Origin: Acetobacter oryzoeni
GTDB taxonomy: Bacteria > Pseudomonadota > Alphaproteobacteria > Acetobacterales > Acetobacteraceae
DNA length: 64,000 nucleotides
Reading direction: 5' to 3'
Assembly (NCBI RefSeq): GCF_004014775.2
Contig: NZ_CP042808.1
Location: 186,001 to 250,000 of the forward strand
A program made the translations under genes and the position numbers. Numbering within the stretch: the first letter of the stretch is position 1; every line of letters begins with the position of its first letter. Of the stretch, positions 25,515 to 35,170 are shown one piece after another. The notes under the pieces were generated by a model. The model did no database searches and had not been told where the DNA came from. It saw only the letters and a program-made list of their open reading frames with translations.

Positions 25515-25647
25515 AATCGTCCACTCTGGACGAAACCATAGGTTCCATTCCAAATTTGCATTGGCGCGCAGGATTTTTTCTGTAAATGATGGCGCTGTCT
25601 TTCGTGAGTGTGCAAATTGTTTGCACGCTCACTAGTGTGGGTAGGGA

Positions 25648-26142
25648 ATGGAACCGAATCATCATCCCGTTATGGCCAATGAGCCCCGCCGTTTCTTTGG
25701 ATACAGGCTGGCGCGTCTTGCTGCTGTGTGGCGGCGGGAGATTGATGCCGATCTGCGGGCCTTTGGCCTGACAGATGCCACATGGCGGCCCATTTATTAT
25801 CTAAACTTCTCCAAAACACCTATGCGCCAGACAGATCTGGCCCGCTCCCTCTCTTTGGAAGCCCCTTCACTTGTGCGGCTTTTGGATGTGTTGGAAAAGC
25901 GCGGCTACGTGGTGCGTGAAACGGATGAAGAAGATCGCCGCTCCAAATTGGTCAGCATTACGGAAGAAGGGCGCAGTGTTGCTGCTCTTGTCAGCCGCGT
26001 GGCTGATGAAGTGACAGCCCGCCTGACGGAAGATGTTTCCAGCCAGGAGTTGGAAGAATGCTGCGGCGTTCTTGACCGGGTTGAGCAAGCCGCCCAAAAC
26101 CACCGGGATACTGTTGGTGGTGATAAAAGAGGCGTGCGGTAA
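25648..26142 (+). CDS. MarR-family transcriptional regulator
   Basis: 164 residues with the winged-helix layout: MRQTDLARSLSLEAPSLVRLLDVLEKRGYV (helix-turn-helix at about 50-80) and the wing ETDEEDRRSKLVSITEEGR. It probably represses the efflux genes that follow immediately (23-base gap to the DUF1656 gene) and releases DNA on binding a phenolic ligand. A start at the ATG 25672 is an alternative to 25648. Confidence 0.92.
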   Translation: MEPNHHPVMANEPRRFFGYRLARLAAVWRREIDADLRAFGLTDATWRPIYYLNFSKTPMRQTDLARSLSLEAPSLVRLLDVLEKRGYVVRETDEEDRRSKLVSITEEGRSVAALVSRVADEVTARLTEDVSSQELEECCGVLDRVEQAAQNHRDTVGGDKRGVR

Positions 26143-26164
26143 TGCCAGTTTCCAGAACAGTGCC

Positions 26165-26359
26165 ATGCTAGCTGAATTCAATATTTTTGGTGTTTTTATT
26201 GCACCTATTGTCGTGTACGCCCTAGCGGCGCTGCCGATTACAATGTTTGTTCGCTTCGTGTTGTGGTGGAGCGGCCTTCTGGGCTGGTTCTGGCATATCG
26301 CGTTGTTTGAAGTATCGTTATACGTCAGTATCCTTTGCCTGCTGATCCTCTACGTCTGA
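26165..26359 (+). CDS. DUF1656 small membrane protein (AaeX-like)
   Basis: 64 residues, MLAEFNIFGVFIAPIVVYAL at the start and two membrane segments, as in AaeX. The in-frame extension back to 26033 overlaps the MarR gene and has no membrane character, so the ATG at 26165 is chosen. In related clusters it sits between a FUSC/AaeB pump and an HlyD adaptor. Here it directly precedes the adaptor, but no FUSC gene is present. Confidence 0.85.
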   Translation: MLAEFNIFGVFIAPIVVYALAALPITMFVRFVLWWSGLLGWFWHIALFEVSLYVSILCLLILYV

Positions 26360-26385
26360 CCCGAAAAGGCTTTTGAGTCTCCGCA

Positions 26386-27297
26386 ATGCCCCTTCTGCGC
26401 ACCCTGATACGAGTTGTTCTGACCCTTGCGGTCGTCTCACTGGCCATCGTTCTGGGGATTACCCTGTGGAACGTGTATATGATTGCACCCTGGACCCGAG
26501 ATGGCCGTGTGCGTGTGTACGTTGTGGACGTGGCACCTGAAGTTTCCGGCACCGTGGTGCAGATTCCCATCGTGGATAACCAGTTCGTGCATAAGGGTGA
26601 CCCCCTGTTTGTGCTCGATCCGGTGCGTTTCCGTCTTGCTATCCGTGAGGCACAGGCCCGGCTTGACGGTGCTTTGGAAGATTTGAAGCTGAAACGCAAC
26701 GATGCCCGCCGCCGTATGGGCTTGGGTGGCATTGTGTCGGCCGAAGAACAGGAAGTCTTTAACTCTAATGTGGCAACGCAGATTGCATCTGTTGATGCCG
26801 CACGCGCTGCCTTGGATGTGGCTAAACTGAACTTGCAGCGTTCGGTTCTGTATTCTCCGGTAAATGGCTACATCACTAACCTGAACTTGCGAGTGGGTGA
26901 TTACGCGTCTGCCGGGCAGGCCCGTATGGCCGTTATCGATTCCGACTCCTACTGGGTTTACGGGTATTTCGAAGAAACAAAGATGTGGGGCGTGCACGTG
27001 GGTGATGAAGCCCGCGTTAAGCTGATGGGCTACAAGCCTATTCTTACAGGCCACGTTGTCAGCATTGCGCGCGGTATTAATGATACCAACGGCACACCAG
27101 ATAAACTTGGGCTGCAGGATGTGAACCCGATCTTTACCTGGGTGCGTCTGGCGCAGCGTATTCCTGTGCGTATTCACATTGACCATGTGCCCGATAGTGT
27201 CACGCTGGCGGCAGGCATGACGGCAACTGTCAGCGTAGGCCCTGAACCCAGAGGCCGCCGCGGAAAGTTGACGACCTGGCTGCAAGATCATCTGTAA
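26386..27297 (+). CDS. HlyD-family efflux adaptor (AaeA/EmrA-like)
   Basis: 303 residues. It has one N-terminal membrane anchor (VVLTLAVVSLAIVLGITLW), the lipoyl motif (VYVVDVAPEVSGTVVQIPIVDNQ), a short alpha-hairpin and YSPVNGYITNLNLRVGDYAS. It is a periplasmic adaptor that would connect an inner-membrane pump to the outer-membrane channel encoded ten bases downstream. It is likely used for aromatic acid efflux as in the aae system (inference). Confidence 0.93.
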   Translation: MPLLRTLIRVVLTLAVVSLAIVLGITLWNVYMIAPWTRDGRVRVYVVDVAPEVSGTVVQIPIVDNQFVHKGDPLFVLDPVRFRLAIREAQARLDGALEDLKLKRNDARRRMGLGGIVSAEEQEVFNSNVATQIASVDAARAALDVAKLNLQRSVLYSPVNGYITNLNLRVGDYASAGQARMAVIDSDSYWVYGYFEETKMWGVHVGDEARVKLMGYKPILTGHVVSIARGINDTNGTPDKLGLQDVNPIFTWVRLAQRIPVRIHIDHVPDSVTLAAGMTATVSVGPEPRGRRGKLTTWLQDHL

Positions 27298-27306
27298 GCG
27301 CAGGAT

Positions 27307-28833
27307 ATGAGACAGAACATGAAGGGTCGTCGTCGCCTTGGGCTGTTTCTGGCAACATCCATGTTGTTGTCAGCCTGTACCGTAGGGCCAAATTATCAGC
27401 CAGACCGCATGAAGGTTCCGGCCGCGTTCAAGGAGACGGAGGAAGAGCATCCGGCTACACCTGAAGAAATTGAACGCACCAATAAGGAAATGACAGAGTG
27501 GTGGTCTTTGTTCAAAGACCCCATTCTAACCCGCTTGGTTGAGGATGCCATTAAAGGCAACTATGACCTGCAAATTGCCGGGCAGCGTATTTTGGCTGAG
27601 CGGGCTATTCGTGATCGGTCTGCCGCGCAGTGGTATCCGCAAATGGATGCCAATATGGGCGGTGGTGATGTGCGCTATTCCATCAACATCGATAACTGGC
27701 CAATCCGCCCGGGCAACCCTCAGAACCGGCCAGAAGCCTCCATGCTTACATATGGTGTGATGGCATCGTGGGAGCTGGACATGTTCGGGCGTATCCGTCG
27801 TGATGTGGAAGCGCATGAACATCAGGTGGAAGCCAATATTGAAGGCCGCCGTGCACTGCTGATGGGGCTTTTGTCCGAGCTTGCGTCTGACTATATGTTG
27901 CTGCGCGTGACACAGCTGCAGATCAAGATTGCCACAGATAACATTCGCGTTGCCAAGGATGCGCTGGACCTAACCAACAAGCTGTATCTGGAAGGTGTGG
28001 GTAACACCCTGCAGATTGCACAGGCGCAGGCAGAAATGGATGCGCAGATTGCTGCGCGTGAGCCGCTCAAAACGCGTGTTTCCCAAGTGACACACGCCAT
28101 TGCGGTGTTGTTGGGCAAAATGCCGGGTGAACTGGAAGAGGAGCTGAAGATACCGCGGCCTCTGCCAATTGTGCCGGAATTTCCTGCCACACTGCCATCC
28201 ATTGTTATTGCCAACCGTCCGGATATCCGTATGGCAGAGCGGCAATACGCCGTGGCTACGGCTCAGATTGGCGTAGCTGTTGCCAACCTGTACCCACACT
28301 TTGTGGTGCCGCTCACCTTTAACCCCAATGCATCCGCCATGTATCAGGCGTTTCAGGCAAATGCGATGAGCTGGCAGTTCCTGCTGATGGCCAGTATGCC
28401 ATTGATGCACGGCGGCAAGATGACAGCGGAAGTTCGTGCAGCACAGGCTGCGGCAGAAGCTGCACGTCTGACATATCGCCAGACAGTGCTGCAGGGCTTT
28501 AAGGAAGTGGAAGATGCCATGGCTGCATGGCATGATGACATTGAATATGCCGAACAACTGCATAAAGCCGCAGAAGATAGTGCAACTGCCAGTGAGCGCG
28601 CGCGTAAACTCTATGGTGCCGGTCTGGTAGGATTTTTGGAAGTGCTGACAACGGAACGCACAACCTTGAACGCGCAGAACATGGAGGCGCTTGCCAAGCT
28701 CGAGCGTCTGCGTGATGCGGTAAACTTGTACACGGCTCTGGGTGCTGGGTGGAAAGGCGTTGCCCTTACCAACACCACGTTGCCCGTATCACTTGAAACG
28801 CAGAACTTCCTTGCCCGCGCCTTCAAACAGTAA
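27307..28833 (+). CDS. Efflux outer-membrane channel, NodT-family lipoprotein
   Basis: 508 residues. The lipobox LLSAC is at about 23, followed by TVGPNYQPD. The outer-membrane efflux repeats are clear (WELDMFGRIRRDVEAHE, IANRPDIRMAERQYAVATAQIGVAVANLYPHF, LYTALGAGWKG). It is a different paralogue from the channel at 9026-10510. The cluster MarR-DUF1656-HlyD-NodT is co-directional and tightly spaced. Confidence 0.94.
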   Translation: MRQNMKGRRRLGLFLATSMLLSACTVGPNYQPDRMKVPAAFKETEEEHPATPEEIERTNKEMTEWWSLFKDPILTRLVEDAIKGNYDLQIAGQRILAERAIRDRSAAQWYPQMDANMGGGDVRYSINIDNWPIRPGNPQNRPEASMLTYGVMASWELDMFGRIRRDVEAHEHQVEANIEGRRALLMGLLSELASDYMLLRVTQLQIKIATDNIRVAKDALDLTNKLYLEGVGNTLQIAQAQAEMDAQIAAREPLKTRVSQVTHAIAVLLGKMPGELEEELKIPRPLPIVPEFPATLPSIVIANRPDIRMAERQYAVATAQIGVAVANLYPHFVVPLTFNPNASAMYQAFQANAMSWQFLLMASMPLMHGGKMTAEVRAAQAAAEAARLTYRQTVLQGFKEVEDAMAAWHDDIEYAEQLHKAAEDSATASERARKLYGAGLVGFLEVLTTERTTLNAQNMEALAKLERLRDAVNLYTALGAGWKGVALTNTTLPVSLETQNFLARAFKQ

Positions 28834-29140
28834 TCTCGATCAGAAAAACGCCCTGGCGTCACCTTACGTCAGGCGCGTTCTGCTTATTGCTTTGTTAGTG
28901 GGCGGTGGTTTTACGCTGATGTGCGTTACCGGCTGGCTGGCGGTAGCATATAGCCACCCGCAAGATAGCTGGGCCATGCTGGCTTTGCGATGGGTGTTCC
29001 CTGTTTCAGGCGCTATCATGGTAGCGGCCGGGTTTGTGTTTCTCAATCGCCCGGTAGCACAGAATGTCTGGGAAAGTTTTGAAGCATCCTCAGATGATGA
29101 GGACGCAGATGAAATTGTATCCGATATGAATGGGCGCTAA
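28811..29140 (+). CDS. Small membrane protein of unknown function
   Basis: About 110 residues with two hydrophobic segments (RVLLIALLVGGGFTLMCVTGW and WVFPVSGAIMVAAGFVFL) and an acidic tail (SSDDEDADEIVSDMNGR). There is no ATG: the frame is open upstream to a GTG at 28742, and TTG at 28811 is an alternative, so the start is uncertain and overlaps the NodT gene. It might be the last gene of the efflux operon. I do not recognise the family. Confidence 0.55.
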   Translation: MPAPSNSNLDQKNALASPYVRRVLLIALLVGGGFTLMCVTGWLAVAYSHPQDSWAMLALRWVFPVSGAIMVAAGFVFLNRPVAQNVWESFEASSDDEDADEIVSDMNGR

Positions 29141-29145
29141 GCGAA

Positions 29146-29859
29146 TCAGCTGCCAGCAAGCCGTTTGAAAGCTGGCGTTTGTGCCCGCGCTGTTAGAAAC
29201 GAGATCATGGCCTTACGTGCCAGAGCGGCATCCTGCCCAAGGTGAATAAGCCCACCAATCTGTGTAGGGTGGCGTAAGACATCACATATCAACTTGCCGA
29301 TTTGCAGCCCCCCTTCAGGGGAAAGAACCGATCCTGCAATAGGGGGCAGGGAACGGTCTGCTGGATCGCACACAACCCGCAGTACCGCAAAAGGTAGACC
29401 AGCTTCTTCTGCTGCTTTGGCAAGAAAACCACTTTCCATATCCAATGCAGGGCAGTGAGATTGCGCAAAAAGCTCTGCCTTATGGGCTGCATCCATCACA
29501 ACAGTATCACTATGCAGCAACGTACCGCCCTGCACACCGGTCTGATCTCCACCTAAAATATGGCGCAAGGTGGCATCGCACACGGCATCTGCACCCCAGC
29601 AAGAGACTTTCTCGGGGATAACAATGGTGCCAGCAGATAATGCAGGGTTGAGCCCGGCAGCCAAACCAAAGGAAAGCAGGCAATCAGCCCCGCTGGCCAC
29701 TAATCTGGCAGCCTCCCGCTTTGCTCCGGCATGTGTGGCACCACTGGCTGCAATGGCAGCATGAGGGAAAATAGAACGTATAAGGCGTGCTTCCGCTTTT
29801 AACCCCACCAAGATGCCGGGGCGAGATGGGGAAGGCTGCGCAGAAACTGATGATGTCAT
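29146..29859 (-). CDS. hpnG: Hopanoid-associated phosphorylase HpnG
   Basis: About 237 residues from the ATG at 29859; an upstream ATG at 29904 would overlap shc by 41 bases. It resembles nucleoside phosphorylases: GILVGLKAEARLIRSIF, LLSFGLAAGLNPALSAGTIVIPE, ALDMESGFLAKAAEEAGLPFAVLRVVCDPADR. HpnG removes adenine from adenosylhopane to give ribosylhopane, an early step in making the C35 side chain. It is the last gene of the hpn operon. The partner enzyme HpnH (adenosylhopane synthase) is not in this window. Confidence 0.92.
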   Translation of the reverse strand: MTSSVSAQPSPSRPGILVGLKAEARLIRSIFPHAAIAASGATHAGAKREAARLVASGADCLLSFGLAAGLNPALSAGTIVIPEKVSCWGADAVCDATLRHILGGDQTGVQGGTLLHSDTVVMDAAHKAELFAQSHCPALDMESGFLAKAAEEAGLPFAVLRVVCDPADRSLPPIAGSVLSPEGGLQIGKLICDVLRHPTQIGGLIHLGQDAALARKAMISFLTARAQTPAFKRLAGS

Positions 29860-29863
29860 TGAT

Positions 29864-31834
29864 TTAGAACCCAAAGGAAACGCGTCGGCTATTGCTGTTT
29901 TCAAGGTTGCGGTATCGGGCTAACGCCATCAGTGGGAAGAACTGCTTGTAGCCGTGGTAACGCAGGTAAAACACTTTGGGGAAGCCAACAGCATTATAGG
30001 GGTCTTCGTGCCATTCCCCGTTAGCATCCTGCTGGTCTGCCAACCATGAGATCCCGCGCGCTACGGCCGGATCATCCCGACGTCCTGCAGCCATAAGGCC
30101 CAGAACAGCCCATGCGGTTTGTGAGGGCAGGCTTTCACCATATGTACCGTGTGGGCCGCCTTCATAAGATTCACATCCTTCACCCCAGCCACCATCTGCA
30201 CGCTGAACGGAACGTAGCCATTCCACGGCTTTCACCACGGCTGGGTCATCGTGAGAAACGCCAGCAGCATTCAGGGCGCACAGGGCAGACCATGTGCCGT
30301 AAATATAGTTTGTGCCCCATCGTCCAAACCAGGAGCCATCTTTTTCCTGCTCTTTGCGCAGATACTCCAGCCCGCGCTGGATAACGGGCTCATCTTCCGG
30401 GTTGCGCAACTGGGCTAAAAAGGAAATGCAGCGCGCAGTGACATCTGCTGTCGGTGGGTCCAGCAACGCGCCATGATCGGCAAAGGGAATGTGGTTGAGC
30501 ACATCCTTGTTGTTGTCGATATCAAAAGCGCCCCAGCCGCCATCTGTGCTTTGCATGCCCACAATCCATGTGCGCGCGCGCTCAATGGAGTCAGCATTTG
30601 CAGGGTCGCCTTCACGGTGCAGCAACATGCCCACTACGGCTGTATCATCCACATCTGGATAATAGTCGTTTCCGTATTGAAAAGCCCATCCGCCGGGAGC
30701 CAGATTGGGGTTACGAACAGCCCAATCTCCCTTCACGTTCAGGATCTGCTTGCTACGAAGCCATGCACAGGCTGTTTTCAGCTTACTAAGGGTTTTTTCT
30801 GGTGCAATTCCATCGGGGCCGGAAGCCGCCTCAATCATGGCATGGCCAGAAAGCCCGGTATCCCAAATGGGGGAAACACAGGGCTGGCAGTAAGCTTCAT
30901 CGTCTTTTTCAACAATGAGGGCCTGCACGGCTTCCCACGCTGTTTTTGCACGTGGGTCTTCATCTGGCACGCCCATGGCCCGATACATCATCACCACGTT
31001 GGCCATGGCGGGGTAAATGGCCCCCAATCCATCTTTGCCATTCAGGCGAGGCTCGATAAAATCAAGGGCGGCTTGAATAGCCTTTTTATGTGTTTTTTCG
31101 GGAATAAACGGCACAACTGGCCGCAAAACGCTATCCAGCCCTTTAAAAACATATCCCCATGCAGAGCGATAAGGGCCGCGGATCCAGTCCTGCACTTTTT
31201 CTGGTGGCGTTACAAACAACTCCCGCACATGGACCTGGCGCGGGTTTGCAGCCACAGGGCGCAGGGCTGCCAGCACCAGAAGCGGGGCAATAACCGTGCG
31301 CGACCAGTAAGACATATTCCATACGGAAAAGAATGCCTTGGCAGGCAGAAGCATCAATTCCACCGGCATAACCGGGGTTGCACGCCACGGCACTTCCCCA
31401 AACAGAGCAAGCTGGGAGCGTGTGAACACGTTTGAGCGTTCTGCGCCGCCATGATCCAGAATGGCTTCTCGCGCACGTTGCATATGGGGGGCGTTAATAT
31501 CATCTCCCACAGCTTTGAGCGCGAAATAGGCTTTTACAGTGGCCGAAAGGTCAAACTTGCCATTGTGGTAAAGGGGCCAGCCGCCGTGTTCTTCGCTTTG
31601 GATGCGGCGCAGGTAGATGGCAATTTTCTGCTCCAGCGCATCGTCAATCCTGTCCATGAAATGTTCGAGCAGGATATATTCAGCAGGAATGGTGGCATCG
31701 GCTTCCAGTTCATAAACCCAATGCCCATCATCTTGTTGGGCCTGACTGAGCGCCGTATGCGCACTAAGGACCGCACGATCCAGAGCCTCTGAAGAAAGGC
31801 GTGATTCGGAAAGAGCACTCCCATCGGCGGCCAT
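29864..31834 (-). CDS. shc: Squalene-hopene cyclase
   Basis: 656 residues, the usual SHC length. The catalytic acid motif DVDDTAVV (at about 400) and several QW repeats (for example DGGWGAFDIDNN, DGSWFGRWG, DGGWGEGCESY) are present. The enzyme cyclises squalene to hopene and diplopterol as a monotopic membrane protein. AAAGGA precedes the ATG at 31834 by eight bases. Operon order on the minus strand is hpnA-B-C-D-E-shc-hpnG. Confidence 0.97.
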   Translation of the reverse strand: MAADGSALSESRLSSEALDRAVLSAHTALSQAQQDDGHWVYELEADATIPAEYILLEHFMDRIDDALEQKIAIYLRRIQSEEHGGWPLYHNGKFDLSATVKAYFALKAVGDDINAPHMQRAREAILDHGGAERSNVFTRSQLALFGEVPWRATPVMPVELMLLPAKAFFSVWNMSYWSRTVIAPLLVLAALRPVAANPRQVHVRELFVTPPEKVQDWIRGPYRSAWGYVFKGLDSVLRPVVPFIPEKTHKKAIQAALDFIEPRLNGKDGLGAIYPAMANVVMMYRAMGVPDEDPRAKTAWEAVQALIVEKDDEAYCQPCVSPIWDTGLSGHAMIEAASGPDGIAPEKTLSKLKTACAWLRSKQILNVKGDWAVRNPNLAPGGWAFQYGNDYYPDVDDTAVVGMLLHREGDPANADSIERARTWIVGMQSTDGGWGAFDIDNNKDVLNHIPFADHGALLDPPTADVTARCISFLAQLRNPEDEPVIQRGLEYLRKEQEKDGSWFGRWGTNYIYGTWSALCALNAAGVSHDDPAVVKAVEWLRSVQRADGGWGEGCESYEGGPHGTYGESLPSQTAWAVLGLMAAGRRDDPAVARGISWLADQQDANGEWHEDPYNAVGFPKVFYLRYHGYKQFFPLMALARYRNLENSNSRRVSFGF

Positions 31835-31900
31835 GTCAGAAAATCCTTTCTGCTTGCAAGCGTAAAGCTGTTTAGAGCGCAGTGCGTTTTAAGGGATAGT

Positions 31901-33199
31901 TTACCGTGGGTGTTTGATGCCCAGAGTATGAACAGCCTGCACGCCAGACCGCATGGCCCCTTCAAGGGTTGCGGGCAGGCCGGTGTTTGTCCAGTCTCCG
32001 GCCAGAGCCAGATTTACCAAAGGTGTGGCTGGGCCGCAGCGCAAGCGGTTTTGTTCTGGCGTGGCGGCAAAGGTTGCGCGTTTTTCCCACACAACGCGTT
32101 GGGCTGCCGGTGCGGCCGGGAGGGGTTGCTCCAGCACGGCATCACAAGCGCGGCAGACTTCCTGCCAGATGGTGCGGGCCAGATCATCCTGATTCTGGTC
32201 TGCATAGCGGTTGGCGGCACTTACGGTAACGGACAGAATATTTTCACGCAGGAAAACCCATTCCGTTACACCACCAATAACGCCCATAAATCCACATTGC
32301 GCAAAAGAGCCTTGTGGAATGGGGCGCTCATCCAGCCGGAAATGCAGGTTTAGAATACTTTCAAATTCCGTTGGGGCAGTTATGCCAGCAATCTTGTTGG
32401 CCAACAGCGTGTGCGCTACAGGGGCGGGCACAGCCATGATGATGGAATCATCAGGCCCCAAGATAATGTCTTCTTCGGGGGTATGCAGGGTTGTAATGCG
32501 GCCGCGCGCTTCTTGCACGCCGGTAATACGGCTTTGGGTGCGTACTTCTACATTCATATCCTGCAGGTGCTTGAGGGCCGGATCTACCAAGGTTTCGGAA
32601 AGACCATCCTTGGCAAACCACGGAATACAGGCTTTCCCACCCAAGGAAAGGGATTCACGGATAACAGCGCCCAGCAATGCGGCACTTCCGGTATCTGTAA
32701 GTGTATTGAGGGCCGAAATAGCAAACGGTTCTAAAAGCCGCCGGGCCAGGGCACCGGGTAGCAGGCAATCTGCAACGGTTTCGTTTTCATCTGCATTCAT
32801 CAGCCGGTAAAGGCTGCGCAAATCTGGAAGGCGCATATCCGGCACACGCCGATGCGGCTGGAACACCCACCACGGCATACGCCCGCGGGAGAGGTTTAAT
32901 GTCCAGCGGGCATCTTCGGCAAGATCAACAAAGGGGAAGAGCGGTGCGTGGGGGCCTGTTAAGGTATCCAGCGCACCAGTAAGCCCCAGGTAACGGAAAA
33001 CGGTTTTGTTGGCAGAAAGCAGCAGGTGGTTGCCGTTATCAATCCGGCAACCAAGCTGACGGTCCATATAAGAGCGTGCACGCCCACCACAGGCGCGGCC
33101 AGCTTCGTGCACGATAATACGAGGGCCGGAGCCAGCGGCTTCTACCGCAGCAGCCAAACCGGCCATGCCCGCGCCAATAATATGCAAAGTGCCTGTCAT
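31901..33199 (-). CDS. hpnE: Squalene-associated FAD-dependent desaturase HpnE
   Basis: 432 residues. The N-terminal FAD-binding motif IIGAGMAGLAAAVEAAGSG and the C-terminal NLALAGDWTNTGLPATLEGAMRSG are typical of phytoene-desaturase-like flavoproteins. HpnE reduces hydroxysqualene, made by HpnC from presqualene diphosphate, to squalene. The ATG at 33199 is preceded by AAGGA with seven-base spacing; a GTG directly before it is an alternative start. It lies 18-21 bases after hpnD. Confidence 0.95.
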   Translation of the reverse strand: MTGTLHIIGAGMAGLAAAVEAAGSGPRIIVHEAGRACGGRARSYMDRQLGCRIDNGNHLLLSANKTVFRYLGLTGALDTLTGPHAPLFPFVDLAEDARWTLNLSRGRMPWWVFQPHRRVPDMRLPDLRSLYRLMNADENETVADCLLPGALARRLLEPFAISALNTLTDTGSAALLGAVIRESLSLGGKACIPWFAKDGLSETLVDPALKHLQDMNVEVRTQSRITGVQEARGRITTLHTPEEDIILGPDDSIIMAVPAPVAHTLLANKIAGITAPTEFESILNLHFRLDERPIPQGSFAQCGFMGVIGGVTEWVFLRENILSVTVSAANRYADQNQDDLARTIWQEVCRACDAVLEQPLPAAPAAQRVVWEKRATFAATPEQNRLRCGPATPLVNLALAGDWTNTGLPATLEGAMRSGVQAVHTLGIKHPR

Positions 33200-33220
33200 C
33201 ACCGTTTCCTTGTCGTGCGA

Positions 33221-34120
33221 TCAGGGAAGATAAGAGCAGGCGAGTGCGTAAACCTTACCCACGGTGGAGCTTTCTGGTAGCTGACGCAGCACATCAGGCC
33301 CCCAGCCACGTTTGCGCAGGTTTTTCAGCACCGTTTCATAGCTGGCGCCCATAATGCGGGCTGGCAACATGGTGCGTGGGCGGCAGAGCTTCATGGTGGC
33401 AAATGCCGTGGTGAAGTGGTCTTGCGCGCGGGCTGCGATAATTTTGGTAACTTCCTGCAAGCCGGGGGCGGTAAGCGCCTTTACCGGATCATGCGGCACG
33501 TTAAACCGGTCCAGCAGATCGGATGGCAGATACAGGCGGCCACGGGCGGCATCTTCTGGCAAATCACGCAGGATATTGGTCAGTTGCAGGGCGCGGCCCA
33601 GATGATAGGCAACTTTATTACCTTCATCGGAACATTCACCAAAAATACGCACAGACAAACGGCCAACAGCTGCGGCCACGCGGTCACAGTAAAGGTCCAG
33701 CGTTTTTTCATCCGGCGCCACAATTGGGCTAGAGGTATCCATCAGCATACCATCAATGATGGCATCAAAATCCGCCTGTTGCAGGGCAAAGAACGGAATG
33801 GCGGCCAGCAGAACGCGTTCTAGCGGTTCATGTGGGGTTTCAAGCCTGTCCTGATACAGGTGGGCAATCTTTTTATGCCACTCTTCCAACGCCTGCGTGC
33901 GTTCTGCCAATGGGGCGAGCCCGTCGGCAATATCGTCCACCACACGGCAGAAAGCGTAAATGGCATACATGCCGTAACGGCGCATGGGCGGCAGGATGCG
34001 CATGCCAGCGGCAAAGGATGTTCCTGCCTGTTTGACCGTGCTTTCCACCCAGGCAAGATCAGCAGGATCACACCCAAGGGGGGTCGGCTCGTCATGCATC
34101 TGGATGTCTGGGGTTGTCAC
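33221..34120 (-). CDS. hpnD: Presqualene diphosphate synthase HpnD
   Basis: 299 residues of the squalene/phytoene synthase family. The first Asp-rich motif is CRVVDDIADG (about 56) and the second is LTNILRDLPEDAARGRLYLP (about 180). It condenses two farnesyl diphosphates to presqualene diphosphate. The start is GTG at 34120 with GAGAAG in front; an ATG seven codons later is an alternative. It lies between hpnC and hpnE. Confidence 0.95.
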   Translation of the reverse strand: MTTPDIQMHDEPTPLGCDPADLAWVESTVKQAGTSFAAGMRILPPMRRYGMYAIYAFCRVVDDIADGLAPLAERTQALEEWHKKIAHLYQDRLETPHEPLERVLLAAIPFFALQQADFDAIIDGMLMDTSSPIVAPDEKTLDLYCDRVAAAVGRLSVRIFGECSDEGNKVAYHLGRALQLTNILRDLPEDAARGRLYLPSDLLDRFNVPHDPVKALTAPGLQEVTKIIAARAQDHFTTAFATMKLCRPRTMLPARIMGASYETVLKNLRKRGWGPDVLRQLPESSTVGKVYALACSYLP

Positions 34121-34197
34121 GCGCTTCTCACTTGTTGTTCGATTGTCAAAGTTATTTGGTCAGGCTCTTTTTACAGAAGTTCTGCCATTCGGGAAGG

Positions 34198-35058
34198 TCA
34201 TGCCCATGCCCGCAGGGCCGCAATGGCTGCATGCATGCCGTCTGCCCGGCGCAAGGCCACACGTCCTGCCAAGGGGTCTTCACGCCGTAGGCGGCGGGTC
34301 AGGCAGTGTGCTAGCTCTACAATAGCGGCGCATTCCATACGGAACCTGCGGTCACGGATATGGGCCGCTAAGGCGGATGCCTGCTGGTTCAGGGCATCCA
34401 CGCCATCTAGCATGGTGTTGAAAACACGCCTCATGGCAGGGGAGGTGCTGCCCGCCAGCAGATCATCTTGCGATGTGCCACAGCGTTGCATCATGTCTGC
34501 CGGAATATAGCAGCGTTTCAGGCGTTTGAGGTCTCCCGCGCAATCCTGAAGGTGGTTCAGAATTTGCAATGATGTGCAAAGTGCATCGGAAGGAACAAAG
34601 GCTGCGGAAGATTCTTCATGCAGGCCTATCAGATAACGGCCCACAGGGTTGGCGGAATATCGGCAGTATTGCAGCAGATCATCCCATGTCTGATAGACAT
34701 GCCCGCGCGAATCGTCACGGAAGGCAATCAGCAGATCGGTTGCTGTTTCAAACGGCACATGTGTTTGCAGCAAAGACCGGCGCAGTGTGGCCGCACTCTG
34801 GGCATCGGGCCGGTTGATAGGTTCGCGCTTGCCCAGCAGAACCTCTTCCATGGCATTCAGGCGTGTAATCTTGTCATCGGGGGCAAGAGCTTCGCTGTCT
34901 GCAATGTCATCAATAACGCGCGCATAGTCATAATAGGCATGCACATGCGGACGCAGCCTTTTGCTGATGAGCAGGGAGCCGACGGGAAAGTTTTCATCGG
35001 AAGCTCCCTTCCCGGATGAAACGTCTGCTGTTCCCCATACGCTGGTTGTGTTGGTCAT
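34198..35058 (-). CDS. hpnC: Hydroxysqualene synthase HpnC
   Basis: 286 residues, a second squalene/phytoene synthase-like protein. The motifs are YYDYARVIDDIADS (about 42) and LNHLQDCAGDLKRLKRCYIPADMM (about 155), the latter with the HpnC-type variant of the second Asp motif. It turns presqualene diphosphate into hydroxysqualene. It starts at the ATG at 35058 and is followed by hpnD after 77 bases. Confidence 0.95.
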   Translation of the reverse strand: MTNTTSVWGTADVSSGKGASDENFPVGSLLISKRLRPHVHAYYDYARVIDDIADSEALAPDDKITRLNAMEEVLLGKREPINRPDAQSAATLRRSLLQTHVPFETATDLLIAFRDDSRGHVYQTWDDLLQYCRYSANPVGRYLIGLHEESSAAFVPSDALCTSLQILNHLQDCAGDLKRLKRCYIPADMMQRCGTSQDDLLAGSTSPAMRRVFNTMLDGVDALNQQASALAAHIRDRRFRMECAAIVELAHCLTRRLRREDPLAGRVALRRADGMHAAIAALRAWA

Positions 35059-35170
35059 GCCTGGCTCAATATGATTGCGCGATAAGGGCAGCCCCGTGAT
35101 TTACATGAGGCTGCCGGGAATGCCTATCCCTTAACTGCGGCCCTGCCCAGAGGGGAACTTCAGATATATT

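Noticed and set aside
30473..31435. 320-codon plus-strand frame opposite shc
   Set aside because: Antisense shadow of squalene-hopene cyclase, without any family resemblance.
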